A stretch of DNA of 64,000 bases from Tolypeutes matacus. Its lineage: Eukaryota > Chordata > Mammalia > Cingulata > Chlamyphoridae. Shown piece by piece: positions 12,033 through 23,547 of this stretch. Positions within the stretch are counted from its first letter, which is position 1. Each line of letters begins with the position of its first letter. The DNA lies in NCBI GenBank assembly GCA_026826555.1, contig JAKSZT010054304.1, positions 33,242,721 to 33,306,720 on the forward strand, written 5' to 3'. A program made the position numbers and the translations under genes. The notes under the pieces are model-generated. The model did not search any database, had not been told where the DNA came from, and saw only the letters and a list, made by a program, of their open reading frames with translations.

Positions 12033-12153
12033 ATTTTTTTCTAAATGGGTTCATACTAAACTTGTGATTATAATAGAAATTCTAAATTAAATTTAAATTT
12101 ACTATACAAAACTAAAATAAAACTTAAGGAATTATGAAATAACAGAATGTTTT

Positions 12154-12558
12154 TTGTTTGTGTTTGTTTTTGTTTTTATTTAAGATTTATTTTATTTATT
12201 TTTCCCCCCACCCCTCATTGTTTTTGTGCTCTGTGTCTGCTTTCTGTCTGCTTTCTGTGTGTTCTTCTGTGTCTGTTTGCCTTCTCTTTAGGCAGCATCA
12301 GTAACCAATCCTGGGGCCTTCCGGAAAGGGAGAGAGGCACTCAATCTCTTGTGCAACCTCAGCTCCCTGGTGTTCTGTGTCTCTTATTGTCTTTCCTCTG
12401 TGTCTCTTTTGTTGTGTCATCTTGCTGTGCCAGCTCTCTGCTCAGGCCAGCTTGCCATGTGTGCCAGCTTGTCTTTCACCAGGAGGCCCTGGGAATCGAA
12501 CCCTGGACCTCCTATATGGTAGATGGGAGCCCAATCGCTTGACCCACATCCATTTCCC
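12154..12558 (-). mobile_element. DAS SINE, chimeric tRNA-Ala type
   Basis: Minus-strand SINE of the armadillo DAS group. The tRNA-Ala-like head lies at the right end: an A-box-like TGGGTCAAGCG (complement of 12536-12546) and a B box GGTTCGATTCC (complement of 12492-12502), the latter a full match to the Pol III consensus. A non-tRNA body and an A/T-rich tail run leftward to about 12154. The flanks carry a 14-bp target-site duplication, TAACAGAATRTTTT, at 12140-12153 and 12559-12572, differing at one base. The open frames of 131 and 65 codons here are shadows of the SINE. Chimeras of a tRNA-Ala domain with an unrelated segment are described for DAS SINEs. Confidence 0.85.
12492..12546 (-). 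promoter_or_regulatory. Internal Pol III A and B boxes of DAS SINE
   Basis: B box complement at 12492-12502 and A-box-like complement at 12536-12546. Spacing between them is about 33 bp, in the tRNA-like range. The B box matches consensus in full, so Pol III recruitment is conceivable; transcription is not shown. Confidence 0.65.
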
Positions 12559-12596
12559 TAACAGAATATTTTAATCAATCAAAATAAATGTTACTC

Positions 12597-12890
12597 TGAT
12601 GGTTAATTTTAAGTGTCAACTTGGCTAGGTTATGGTTCCCAGTTGTTTGATCAAGGAAGCATTGACCTGATTGTTACTGTGAGGATGTTTCATAAATGGA
12701 TTTATGTCATTACTTGATAGCATATAGGGCTGATTACATCTACAATCAACAAAGGAGATTGCCTTCAGCCATAAGGGGAGTCTCTTCATACAAACAGTTG
12801 GAAGTCTTAAAGGGAGAACTGAGGATTTTAATATTTGGGGCAGGGTATGGATATACATATCTGTTTCTCTGGAGAACCATAACTAATACA
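12597..12890 (+). mobile_element. LTR relic, xenarthran ERVL/MaLR type
   Basis: Starts TGATGGTTAATTTTAAGTG and ends in 'ctggagaaccataactaataca', the terminal blocks of a MaLR/ERVL-like LTR that is abundant in xenarthran DNA as I recall it. The middle ('ggctgattacatctacaatc') fits the same type. About 294 bp, shorter than a full LTR, so an internal deletion is likely. No clean 5-bp duplication is visible. Confidence 0.6.
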
Positions 12891-13320
12891 ATTACTTTCT
12901 TTAAATTTTCCTTGTTGAGAATAAATGAAATAAATGAGAAAGTTGGTAACATATTTTCTTTACAATTTAATTTTAGACAGAGATAAGTATCTCCTTGCTA
13001 TTAAAGAAAAAGAAATAGCAAAAATATATATCTTCCCACCTCTGCTATACTTTGTAGACTTTAAGTTTTAATTTTTTCATGTTTTCACTATTTGTACTAA
13101 TTTTAGTCTGTTCTATACCTATAATTCCCACAAATATTTACTCTTGGGACTGTGGATACATAGATTTAATATTTACTGCCAATTTTTACACAATTTCTTC
13201 ATCCCTAGAGTCATTTTCAATATTCTTTGTTTGGTTTGCTACACTGCATCACCATTTTTCCCTCCAAGGAAGTTTATTTTGAATTATATCCTTGCATTTT
13301 TCTCTCTCATTATTTCATCT
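12891..13320. other. Unassigned AT-rich DNA
   Basis: AT-rich sequence with several overlapping short frames (60-70 codons) rich in Phe and Ile, as expected by chance in pyrimidine-rich DNA. No family recognised. Confidence 0.5.
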
Positions 13321-13432
13321 ACCATTTATGCAGTGCTAACTGTACCAAGAATGTTTTAAACACTGTTACATATATTAACTTATTTAATCCTCTCAACAAT
13401 CCAATGAGTAACACACTATTCTTTTAGTATAT
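13321..13432 (-). repeat. MIR SINE, antisense
   Basis: Antisense MIR core: 'gcagtgctaactgtaccaag', then 'catatattaacttatttaat' and 'cctctcaacaatccaatgag', the usual reverse-complement order of the ancient tRNA-derived MIR. Confidence 0.7.
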
Positions 13433-15565
13433 TTAGAGTTGTGTATTTATCACAGCCACGTTTAGAATATTTTCATTGCCCCCAAAAGAATTACCCCTTC
13501 ATTTTCACCTCTTCCCAACTCCCCCATTACCCCCAACCCTAGGCAGCCATTAATTTCATTTCTGTCCATATAAATTTGCCTATTCAGGACATTTTATTTA
13601 AATTGAATCATATATAATATGTGGTACTTTGTTCCTGGCTTCTTTCACTTAGCATAATGTTTTAAAGGTTCATTCATGTTGTAGCATATATCAGTACTTC
13701 ATTATTTTTATTGCCAAATAACATGCCATTGTATGGATATACCACATTTTACTTACCTATTTATCAGTTGACAGAGATTAGGGCTGCTTCCATTTGTTTT
13801 TATTATGAGTAATTCTACTCTAAACATTTGTATATAAGGTTTTGTGTGGACATATGCTCACATGGACATATGTTCACATGGATCACAATTAAGTCCAACT
13901 TAATTCTTTTGTATGGATCATGTAGTAACTCAGTATTTCACATTTCACTACCAGCTGTTTTCCAAAGGGTCTGCACCATTTTACATTCTCACAGAATTGC
14001 ATGAGGTTGCCAACACATGTTATAATCTTGCCTTTTTTATTATAGACAACCTAGTAGATGGGAAGTAGTATCTCTTTGTGGTTTTGAGTTGTATTTCCCT
14101 AATGATTGATGATGTTTAGCATCTTTCCATGTGCTTATTAGAACTTTGTAAATATTTGAAGAAATATCTATTCAGATCCTTTGACCACATTTTAAATTGG
14201 ATTATTTATCCTTTTATCATTGACTTTTATTCATACTTTACATATTCTAGATACAAGTCCCTTAACAGATACATGATTTGCAAAAATTTACTCCCATTCA
14301 TCCATTATCTTTCATTTTCTTAGAAGTGCACTTTGAAAAACAAAGGTTTTTAATTTTGTTGATGTCCAGGTTCTCTATTTTTTCTTTTGGTTTTTGGCAT
14401 CACATCTAAGGAACCATTGCTTAATCCAAGATCATGAAGATTTTTGCCTGTGTTATCTTCCAAGAATTTTATAGTTTACTCTCTTACATTTCATCTTTCA
14501 TCCATTTGAGTTGATTTTTTTATATGGTCTGAAGTAGCAGTCGAACTTAATTCTTTTGCATATGGATACCCAGTTTTCCCAGTACCATTTGAAAAGACTC
14601 TTCTTTCCCTACTGAATTACTCTGACACCCTTGTATAAAAACAATGAACTATAAATGTGTTTATTTCTAGAGTAACAATTCTATTACATTGATTTCTGTC
14701 TGTCCCTATGCCAGAACTACATTGCATTGACTACTCTGACTTTGTAGTAAGGTTTGAAATTAGGAAGTGTGAGTTCTCCAACTCTGTTTTTTTGTCAAGA
14801 TAGTTTTGGCTATTCTGGGTCCCTTAAATTTCTGTAAGAATTTTGGATCAGTTTGTCAATTTCTGCATACATGTCAGCTGGGATTTTGATAGGGATTGTA
14901 TTTAATCTACAGATCAATTTGAAGAGTGTTGTCATCTTAACAATATTGGGTTTTACAATCCATGTCAATGGGATTTATTTCTATTTATGTCTTTAATTTC
15001 TTTAAACAATGTTTTCTAGTTTTCAGTGTATACATTTTGTACTTTTTTGTTAAATTTATTCCTAATTATTTGATTCCTTTTGATGTTATGGTAAAAGAAA
15101 TGCTTTTCTTAATTTCATTTAGTTTTAGCATAGAAATACAATTGATTTTTGTATATTGGTTTTGTATCCTATGACTTTATTGAACTTATTTATTAGTTCT
15201 AATATTTTTTCATAGAATTTTCTAAATACTAGATCATGTAATCTATAAGTATAATTTTAATTCTTCCATTCTCATTTATATGCCTTTTATTTCATTTTTC
15301 TTGCCTAATAGTACTGGCCAGAATCTACAATAAAATGTTGAGTAAAAATGCAAAAGCAGATATCTGTCTTATTCCTGGTCTAAGGAGTTTGTTTGTTTTT
15401 ATCTTGAAAAGGTGTTGACTTTGTTTAATGATTTTTCTACATCTGTTGAGATGATCATTTGGATTCTGTCCTTTGTTCTGTTGGTATGTTGTATTATTTT
15501 AATTGTTTTTCAGATGCTAAACCAGCTTAGCATTTCTGGGATAAATCCCACTTGGTCATGATGTA

Positions 15566-15971
15566 TGGCTTAGTTTCCCAGGGCTGCTATGATAAATACC
15601 ACAAAAGTGATTGGCTTACCCAAAAGGAATTTAATATCTTACAGTTTTAGTGCCTAGAAGTCCAAATGCTTCTTCCCGTAGTCTCTGGTGTTCTGGTGAT
15701 ATCTTGCTGGAAATCCTTGGGGTTCCTTGATTAACATCTCTGAGTGAGTTATCCGTATTCTTCCAGTTTCTGACTTATACACTGTGTCTAATTTCCTTTG
15801 CTTATAAGGACTTCAGCTATGTTGGGTTAAGGCCCACCCCCATTCTGTTTGTCCACAACTTAACTAATTATAGCATCTTAAAGGTTCTATTTACAATAGG
15901 GTTCACATCCAGAAGACTGGGTGTTAGGACTGGAAGATGTCTTTTGTGGGAACATGATTAAATCTCCAACA
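15566..15971 (-). mobile_element. MLT1-type solo LTR nested in L1
   Basis: A 406-bp antisense MLT1/MaLR-like LTR with canonical TG...CA ends. Landmarks include 'cccagggctgctatgataaa', 'ttataaggacttcag' near 15805 and 'gggtgttaggactgg' near 15919. It splits L1 text that reads continuously if removed. The 5-bp duplication is ATGTA (15561-15565) and GTGTA (15972-15976), one transition apart. No internal region is present, so this is a recombined solo LTR. Confidence 0.8.
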
Positions 15972-17475
15972 GTGTATAACTCTTTTAAGTATTACTGAAT
16001 TCCATTTGCTAGGATTTTTGTGTCTATATTAATAAGAGATATTGGTTGGTAGTTTTTATTTCTTCTAATGTCTTTGTCTGGTTTTCATATGAGGCTAATA
16101 ATGGCTTTATGGAATGAATTGGGAAGTTTTCCCTTATTTTCTATAATATGGAAGAGTGTGAAAAACTGCTATTAATTCTTTTTTAAGTGTTTAGTGAAAT
16201 TCACTAGTAAAGTCATTTGGTCCTTGCTTTTTCTTTTGGGGAAGTTTTTGATAACTAATTAGATCTCATTAGAGGTCATAGGGCTTTTTCAATTTTTATT
16301 TCTTCCTGAGTCAGTCTTGACAGTTGGTGTCTTTCTAGGAAGTTGTCCATTTCTTCTAAGTTACTTAATTTATTGACATACAATCATTCATTTCCTTGTA
16401 ATTGTTCTTATTTCTATAGGTTGGTAGTAATGTCCTTTCTTTTATTCCTGATTTTAATAACATGATTTTACTCTTTTCTCTTGGTCATTCTATCTAAAAG
16501 TTTGTCAATTTTGTTAATCTTTTCAAATAATCAATTTTTGGTTTCACTTTCTTTTCTATTGTTTTTCCATTCTCTATTCCACTAATTTCCACTTCAGTTC
16601 TTATTTCCTTCCCTCTGCTTTCTTTTAGTTGAGTTTGCTCTTCCTTTGGTAGTGTCTCGAGGTGAAACATTAGGCTATTAATTTGAGGTTTTTCTTCCTT
16701 GTTAATGTAAGCCTTTAAAGTTATACATTTCCCTCTAATCGCTACTTTATCTGAATCTCATTCATTTTGGTACATGGTGTTTTCAATTTCATTAATCTGA
16801 AAATATTTTCTAATTTTCTTTGTAATTTTTCTTTGACCCATTTGTTATTTCATAGTATGTTATTTAATATCCACATATAGGGATTTTCCCAATTTTTCTT
16901 TTAATAATTTCTAATTTCACTCTATTGTGATTAAAGAAAATTCTTTGTACAATTTCAATCCTTTTACATATGTTCACACTTGTTTTAAGAACTATTATAT
17001 GGTCTAGATCAGAGAACTTTCATTTTTGCTTGAGAAGAATGTGTATTCTGCTGTTGTTGGGTGGAGCGTTTTATGAATATATCTCTAGATAACAAACTGT
17101 GTAAAGTCTAAGTCTAGTTTTTGTATAGTGTTGAAGTCTTCTATTTCCCTGTTGATTCTCTCTTGTGTTCTCCATTATTGAAAATGCAGTATTGAAGTTT
17201 CCATTATTACTGTTGAATTGTCTAGTTCTTCCTTCAATTCTATCTTTTCTGCTTAACATGTTTTTAGGTACATACTGTCATAGCTTCTTGGTGGATTGAC
17301 TCTTTTATCGTTGTAAAATGTCCTCTTTACCTCTTGTAACATTTTTTATTTTAAAGTCTATTTTTTTCTGATATTAATATAGCCACTTCAACTTTATTGT
17401 TGCTGTTTGCATGATATATTGTTTACCATTGTTTACCTTCAGCCTTTTTGTATCTTTGACTCTAAAGTGTGTTTC

Positions 17476-17502
17476 TTAATTTATGAACTAGTCATAAATT
17501 AA
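17476..17502. repeat. Perfect 11-bp inverted repeat in L1 relic
   Basis: TTAATTTATGA (17476-17486), five bases, then TCATAAATTAA (17492-17502). It overlaps the left part of the 35-bp duplicated segment described next, and sits where L1 text is interrupted. Confidence 0.85.
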
Positions 17503-17519
17503 TACTTAGATATAAGGGG
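17485..17519 (+). repeat. 35-bp dispersed repeat, copy 1
   Basis: Thirty-five bases identical, apart from one C/T change, to 18364-18398. In this copy they interrupt L1 endonuclease-region text (left flank '...gtgtttctt', right flank 'ctcttgtttttaaatc'). Confidence 0.9.
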
Positions 17520-18135
17520 GCTCTTGTTTTTAAATCTAATCTGACAATCTCTGCCTTTTAATTGATTGCTTAATGCAATCTATTTAATTTTATTATTGTT
17601 ATGGTTGGATTTACGTATGTTATTTTACTTTTTCTATGTGTCTCATGTCTTTCTTTTACTCTTTCTCTACAGATTTCTTTTATATTGAGTATTTTCTATT
17701 GTAAAATTTTTATTTCTTTAATGATATTTTTCACTCTATATTTTGAGTTATTTTCTTAGAGATTGTGTTAGGGTTTACCATATTCATGTTAACTTACCAG
17801 CATCTACCTCAGATGCATACTAAATTTCAGTGACATACAGAAATGTTACTTATATAGCTCTATTTCCTCTTCCCCTTTTTTGTTATTATTGTTATATATA
17901 TTACATCTATATATTTTATAAACCCAACATTACATTATTATAATTATTACTTTACAAAATTTTATGTATATTAAAGAAGTAGAGAAAATAAGGAAACAAG
18001 TATATATTTATGGGGAGTTTGTTATATTTACCTACTTATTTACCAGTTTTTGTTCTCCTCATTTATTCCTGTGTTTTTGAGTATCATAGAATAGCATTTC
18101 CTTACTCCAAGAAAATTTTGCTCCCATCTAACTGT

Positions 18136-19519
18136 TCTTTTGCAGTTTTATTTCAAATATATTACATTTCTATATCTTAGAGGCCTCAAAGTACAATTAC
18201 ACATATTATACATGTAATATAATATAATGCAATTGCACACATTTTGACTTTAAAATCAGCTTATCAAGCTTCTGTGTGCCAAGCCAGTGGAAGAGAAATG
18301 AGGAGGTGGAGAAGCTCTACCTTTACCTTCGCCTTAACCCAGAATTGAAAAACTTCACTGCAAGAACTAGTCATAAATTAACACTTAGATATAAGGGGAG
18401 ATGCAGCTACTTTCCAGTCATAACTTTATACTATAAAAAGCCCATGATTTTCTTAAATTTTAGAAACATCTCTGCCATATTTTGTTTAATCTTGACTAAA
18501 TATTTCAGATTATATCTTTTTATATTTCATCTGTCATGCATTTGTTTATAAATGAAGTTTAGAATCCTAAACTTATTTCCCATTTTTGGAAGGGATCACT
18601 TAGAGCATCTGGCATCTGGCAAGCTTATTACTTCTATAGGTAAGACCTCAAAGACATGATTTATTGTACTAACCTGATATCTTTTTATTATTTTTGTTCA
18701 TTTATTTCTCATTTGTCCTAGTTTACTCAATTCATAAAATAAAATTCTATGCAAAATGCAGAAAGAGGAAATGAAACTTATCAAAAATATATACAATAAA
18801 ATATGAATTACTAGAATATGCTTTAGTATAAGGAAATTAAATATTTCACAGAATTCAAAGAACCAAATAGTGATGCTAAAATAAAAATTTTATCAAAAAA
18901 ATATACAAACATGACATTACTAAAAAGATTTATGAAAATGTCATTGGGTAAAATATATTTTTCATTTAGTACACCTACAATGGTGGACAAAATAACATTG
19001 ACTATAAGAATAATTTTTTATTCACTCAGTACAGATATTTAGATTCTTTAAAAAACTGAAATTATTTAAGTCATAGTGTAGTGTGATAAATAAGGAATTA
19101 GGGAACCCACACTATGGGATATGAACTGTATGCATTGTTATTACAATTAATACAAGAATTTGTTTTAACTGTGAGAGTCTGATATAAACTTTTGCTTTTT
19201 TCTTAAAGAAGAAACGGTTACTAAGAGAAGAGTCATGATTTTTATGTTTGTAATTTTTCTTTTTTGATTGTTGATATTCTGTGGATTCTTACTGTCAAGT
19301 CCTTTGGTCTTCTGACATCAAGACACTCTGGTCTGACATGACTATATGTTATGCCAGTCCCTTATTTCCTATCTATTGAGGAATTTGTTTCATTTGTTGA
19401 TTTTAAGAACAAAGTATAAATTTTTATAATATGGTTACATTTCAATGATTAAGGAGGTTTTACTGCCCTCTAACTCCATTCACAAATTGTCTAAAATTGC
19501 TTATAAACGTTCAATATGA
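18136..19519. other. Unassigned AT-rich DNA
   Basis: No family, exon or RNA gene recognised except the 35-bp repeat copy. The plus-strand 91-codon frame at 18276-18551 starts in a slightly richer stretch ('cagtggaagagaaatgagg') but has no domain I know, and overlaps the dispersed repeat. Confidence 0.5.
18364..18398 (+). repeat. 35-bp dispersed repeat, copy 2
   Basis: Second copy, 879 bp downstream in the same orientation, beyond the recognisable end of the L1 and in sequence I cannot assign to a family. Confidence 0.9.
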
Positions 19520-19705
19520 CATGATGGCTCAATAAACAAGTTATTTAACTTTTGTTTTCTCAATTTTCTTATCTCTAATGGGGAATAATAGTAGTGCCTA
19601 TCTTATTGGATTGTTGTAATGAGAAACCCATAGCCTATGTAAAATAATTAGTCTTGTTATTAGACTAAAGACTAAGTCCTTAATAAATGTAAGTACTTTA
19701 ATAAA
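19520..19705 (+). repeat. MIR SINE, sense
   Basis: Sense MIR: 'caagttatttaacttttg', 'cttatctctaatggggaata', 'atagtagtgcctatcttatt' and 'ccttaataaatgtaagta' occur in the consensus order. Ancient and diverged. Confidence 0.7.
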
Positions 19706-19729
19706 CCTCCATTTATTATATGCTATTTC

Positions 19730-22145
19730 TATGTATGCAGACTTTCTAAAAATGAACCTGTGAAGAGCCAGATTATTTCACATGGGCATTTTACATGGGA
19801 TATAGAGTCTAGTAGTGTGACTTGAGCACCTAGAAGTGGGCCTTAGTATATACTTGGTTGGCTAACTAAAAAAAAGGCAACAATAGCGGCCCAGAGATAA
19901 TGAAAAATATGTTCTATAAAAGAGTAAGTCACAGGGTCTATGAAAATAGAGACTTTGTAGTGGATCATCTATGACTAGTCATATTCTCCAGAAGAGTGCA
20001 GAGGACACATTCATCACCAAGGTATCAGAAATTTGTCATTGAGCATTTGTGGCGCTGTAGTAGTTTCATAGGGCTGCTGCTACAAAGTACCACAAACTGG
20101 TGGGTGAAAACAACTTATATTTAGTCTTTCACTCTATCTGGAAGTTCGAAATCAAAATCAAGATTTTGACAAGCAGATGCTCTGTGAAGTCTCAAGAGGA
20201 AGTTCCTTCCCTGTCTCTTCTGGTAGCTACAGAGTTCCTTGGTTTATGATAGAGTAATTCCAACCTGTGCCTCCGTCTTCATGTGGTTGTCTTTCCTCTG
20301 TATTTGTGTGTCCATGTTAATATTTCCCTCTTCTTATAAGGACACCTGTCATATTGGGTTAAAACTCACCCTAATCTTGTATGATCTCATCTTAACTAAT
20401 TATATCTGCAAAGATCCTATTTCCAAATGAAGTCATCTTCACAGAGAAAGAATACACTTGTGGTTCCTCTAATATGTTATATTAGGAATTTAACATATCT
20501 GTTTGAGGGACACAATTCAACCCACAACAGGTGCTATCTTCCTTGAATAGTTCAATGGCAACTGTTCTCCAACTAGCAGGAGAATATTACAATGGAATTA
20601 GGTTTCCTGCTGTCAAAACAGTAGAAGCCAAGGCATGGTCCTTTGTCATTTAAGACAAATTGAACACAATTACAAAAATAAGGGATAGATTGGTAATCAG
20701 AGTAGTGTTGTTTTTGTTTTTGTTTTGCTAACCCTCTGGGGGCATATGTGGCAATGGCTGATTGACCTCTGCGTATCTATAAATAAAATAAAATTCAGTC
20801 TAGCTAAATGATACTAAGGTGTTAAGGCAGAAATATGTAGGTATTTTGGGTTGCACTGTGAGTATAGTAGAGATTCACAGGATCATATCGAGATCCCAGA
20901 CTTAAGCCTCTTGACTAAGAGGTAGACCAGATTTTTTTGAATGATATTGACAATATAATCTGAACTGAGATACTTTGAGGAGTAAAAGGAGGTTCTATAA
21001 GATAAGATACTCAAAGGAATAAAACATAATTTCTTCAACAAACAATTTGAGAAACAGGCAGCAATATGGCCTCAGATGTATACCATGGATCTCTCTCTCC
21101 AAACTTTCTTCAGAGGAACCTATGGCCATTTACAAGCAAAACTATGTAAAAGGAAAATACCTAGAGACTGGCTTTGAATTAGTGATTATTCCCTGAGAAG
21201 ACACCAGGTTTATGTATATACAAAGATCAATGGAGTCTTGACTTAAATAATTCTCATAGTTGTTCCAGAGGAACTACAAGTGTATTCTTTGTCTCAGAAG
21301 GTGTAGTCTGAATAAATATACTTTGTAATTTGTTTACTTTTTTCCATTGGGTTTTTAATCCGTAAAGTCAGTGTTATGATGGTTCAAAGGGCTAGTAGAA
21401 GTTCCTAGAAATCCTCTTCCCTCCTCTGTCAAGATAAAAGCAATACTTCAACTCGGGGGCAATTGCAGAGATCAGTGGCACTATTAAAAAATTAAAAGAT
21501 ATTAGATTAATAATTTTTTACCACATTCCCATAAAAGTCACCTATTTGGCCAGTGTAAAAGCATATGGACTAAAGGGAATGACTATAGGTGATCAAAATT
21601 GCAATCAAGCGGTGATATAGTTGGGTTTCCAGATATCTTAACTTTAGGGAGTAAATCAAAACATTCCTACATGTAATATGCAGCTATTGAACTCAATTTC
21701 CTTTCTTACACATCAGCATAAATTTCTATGGCAGGAATAAAATTATCATTACTATCTTTGCTTCAGCCCTATGTCAACTCTCATGGCTTCCATCAAAAAT
21801 AGTCTAAAGGAACCTTTATCATCCAACAGAATTCCAAGCTGATCTATTACATCAGGATGTAGCAAGCAACTAGAGCCTTGTTAAGACATATATATGTCAA
21901 TGAATGGAGATTTCACTACCCTGCCACAGCAGTCAAGTGTCTTGGAGTTTGATTATAGTAGGATATTTTTTCTAAGTAAGATACATTTCTGGCACTTTTT
22001 ACCACTCATTATTTACAATGACACACAATGCTTGATGGGCCTTTTTGATTATGGAAGCAACATAGTCCACATTGGTGGGTGGTATTCTAACTTTTATTGT
22101 GTAACCAAACTTATATCACAAAACAAACTACAGAGATGGAAACTG
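19730..22145 (+). mobile_element. Second ERVL-like internal relic, gag-pol part
   Basis: Sense relic of an ERVL-like provirus. The best pol-like parts are an RT start ('gtcacctatttggccagtg' near 21538, 'gcagctattgaactcaattt' near 21681) and a later RT/connection block ('gggcctttttgattatggaa' near 22038). The left part (19730-21500) has gag/pro-like text of lower certainty. It is interrupted by the antisense LTR at 20056-20529. No long frame survives; 21894-22148 is an 84-codon remnant in the RT region. Confidence 0.6.
20056..20529 (-). mobile_element. MLT1-type solo LTR nested in ERVL relic
   Basis: A 474-bp antisense MLT1/MaLR LTR with TG...CA ends: 'tgtagtagtttcatagggct' at the left and 'gacacaattcaacccacaac' near the right end. 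It includes the 'cttcttataaggacacctgt' block near 20330. The 5-bp duplication is GGCGC (20051-20055) and GGTGC (20530-20534); the single difference is a CpG-to-TpG change, the commonest mammalian decay. No internal sequence accompanies it. Confidence 0.85.
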
Positions 22146-23352
22146 TAACAAATCCATTTTATGTAAGTTAGTTTTTCTCCACTATTCCGACTTATATGAA
22201 AAATATTGTTGCTGATTAAGATTTTATTTGTTTTCATTTTGTTTTGTTTTGAGGTAAGGTAATGATGAAAATCACATCATTCCAACATAATATGGGAGTT
22301 GATAGAATTTTGATTCCCTTATGATTAAAGACAGGATGAAGCACGAAATTTTTCTCCTCTATTATCTATTCTCCACTTTTCTCCATAATGCTCTGTATTC
22401 TGCAACTTCATATTCAATTAATCCACTGGGTGGCACCACCAGCAAAAGATTGCTGATTGCCTGAGTATATATCAACTTATGCCCTAAAACAACTGATTCT
22501 GTGTTTCACATTCAAAGTTCCCAAGAGAAAATACTGATTGGTTTGTATGTCATTAGCAAATGGGTTATAAGGAACTTTCATGTGGACCACCTCATAAACT
22601 ACTGGTCATTGACTCAATTGTCTGTCCTTGGACCTACACTAACTTTCCCATTCAATCAGTAATAACCAGGGAAACATGTTTAGCTTTTTAATTAGAGAAA
22701 GTGTGAAATCAGATAATCAGGGAATAGTAGGTTCCTCACTAAAGTCTTCTAGTTTAAAATAAAGAGCAAACACTATGATTTTATTAAAATAATCACTGCC
22801 ACATAAAAATAATATGTATTTGTTTATTTGCCTAAAGTTAATTCTTTTATGTACATGATGGGAGATTAAAAAAAAAAAGATATGTAAGCATGAGAAAGAA
22901 GAAACAGTCATTTAGAGTTTGCCCACTTATTTAACTCCATTATCTGCTTCTTAATTTTTTCCTTCAAATCATGGTTTGTCCATATTTAATGATTTTCAGT
23001 GAATGGGAAAATATAGCTTTCATCAATAATCCACTTTCATGTCTAAATTCTCTTTGAACCAGAAAAACTTTTCCTATGCTTGATCCAAATTACTTTTGCT
23101 CAAATTTAAATGAATTTTCTTTGTTCTGTTTTTAGCAGTCAAATCAAGCACTGCATTGGAGACTAAAGGTAATGCAAAGTATTACTACTAACCATTTCTC
23201 AAATACATCAATCACATTAAATTCTAATTCTTTCTTCCAAGTTTTCAGCCATTCTTCTCACTGTGGTGTCATTGCAAATCTAACAGATATAGTATGCAAG
23301 AAACTCTCGAAACATTATAAAATTTGCTCTTTATCAAAACTATACTTTAATG
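22146..23352. other. Unassigned DNA
   Basis: About 1.2 kb without a recognised gene or repeat. Composition is slightly less AT-rich at 22400-22650, and a short poly(A) sits at 22869-22879. It may contain more of the ERV relic to its left. Confidence 0.45.
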
Positions 23353-23547
23353 TAGGGGTTCTTAACCTTTTATGTTCCAGAGACCCCTTTGCCAGTCAGG
23401 TGAAAACCATGGACCCTTTACTAAGTCCACACTATCTTGTGTATTATTTAATAAATATATCACACTCGCACCAACATGTCCCCACAAGAATAATGTTTTT
23501 TTGAATTACAATTCAAGCTCATGGACCCCCCTTGTTAAGAACCCCTG
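23353..23547 (+). mobile_element. hAT (Charlie-type) non-autonomous DNA transposon
   Basis: A 195-bp element with inverted ends TAGGGGTTCTTAACC and GTTAAGAACCCCTG, matching the CAGGGGTTCTTAACC terminus of mammalian Charlie-type hAT MITEs. The 8-bp duplication typical of hAT is visible: CTTTAATG (23345-23352) and CTCTAATG (23548-23555), one C/T change. Far too short for a transposase. The inner text ('gaccccttt...', 'catggaccc') fits the family. Open frames across it are chance. Confidence 0.85.

Larger units (their letters stand above)
10530..12139. other. Unassigned AT-rich DNA with small repeats
   Basis: AT-rich DNA with no gene. It contains a perfect inverted repeat at 10547-10578, a 20-bp tandem duplication at 10961-11000 (19 of 20 identical), poly(A) at 11194-11211 and a GATA tract at its right end. 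The part 11700-11920 reads like a degraded interspersed repeat I could not name. Confidence 0.5.
13433..18135 (-). mobile_element. Long L1 relic, antisense, with nested LTR
   Basis: Antisense L1 running from its 3' UTR (left, about 13433-14330) through ORF2 reverse transcriptase (about 14330-16700) and endonuclease (about 16700-17480) into the inter-ORF region, where it is truncated near 18135. Landmarks include 'cttctttcacttagcataat' near 13640, 'cctaatgattgatgatgttt' near 14098, 'ggataaatcccacttggtca' near 15539 and 'attctgctgttgttgggtgg' near 17046. It is interrupted by an LTR at 15566-15971 and carries a foreign 40-bp segment near 17476-17520. No frame survives. The 3' UTR resembles older L1M-type copies, predating xenarthran divergence. 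Confidence 0.85.

Noticed and set aside
12147..12542. A 131-codon Cys/Leu-rich frame resembling a membrane protein
   Set aside because: It lies inside the antisense chimeric DAS SINE; the hydrophobic look comes from antisense pyrimidine-rich SINE sequence.
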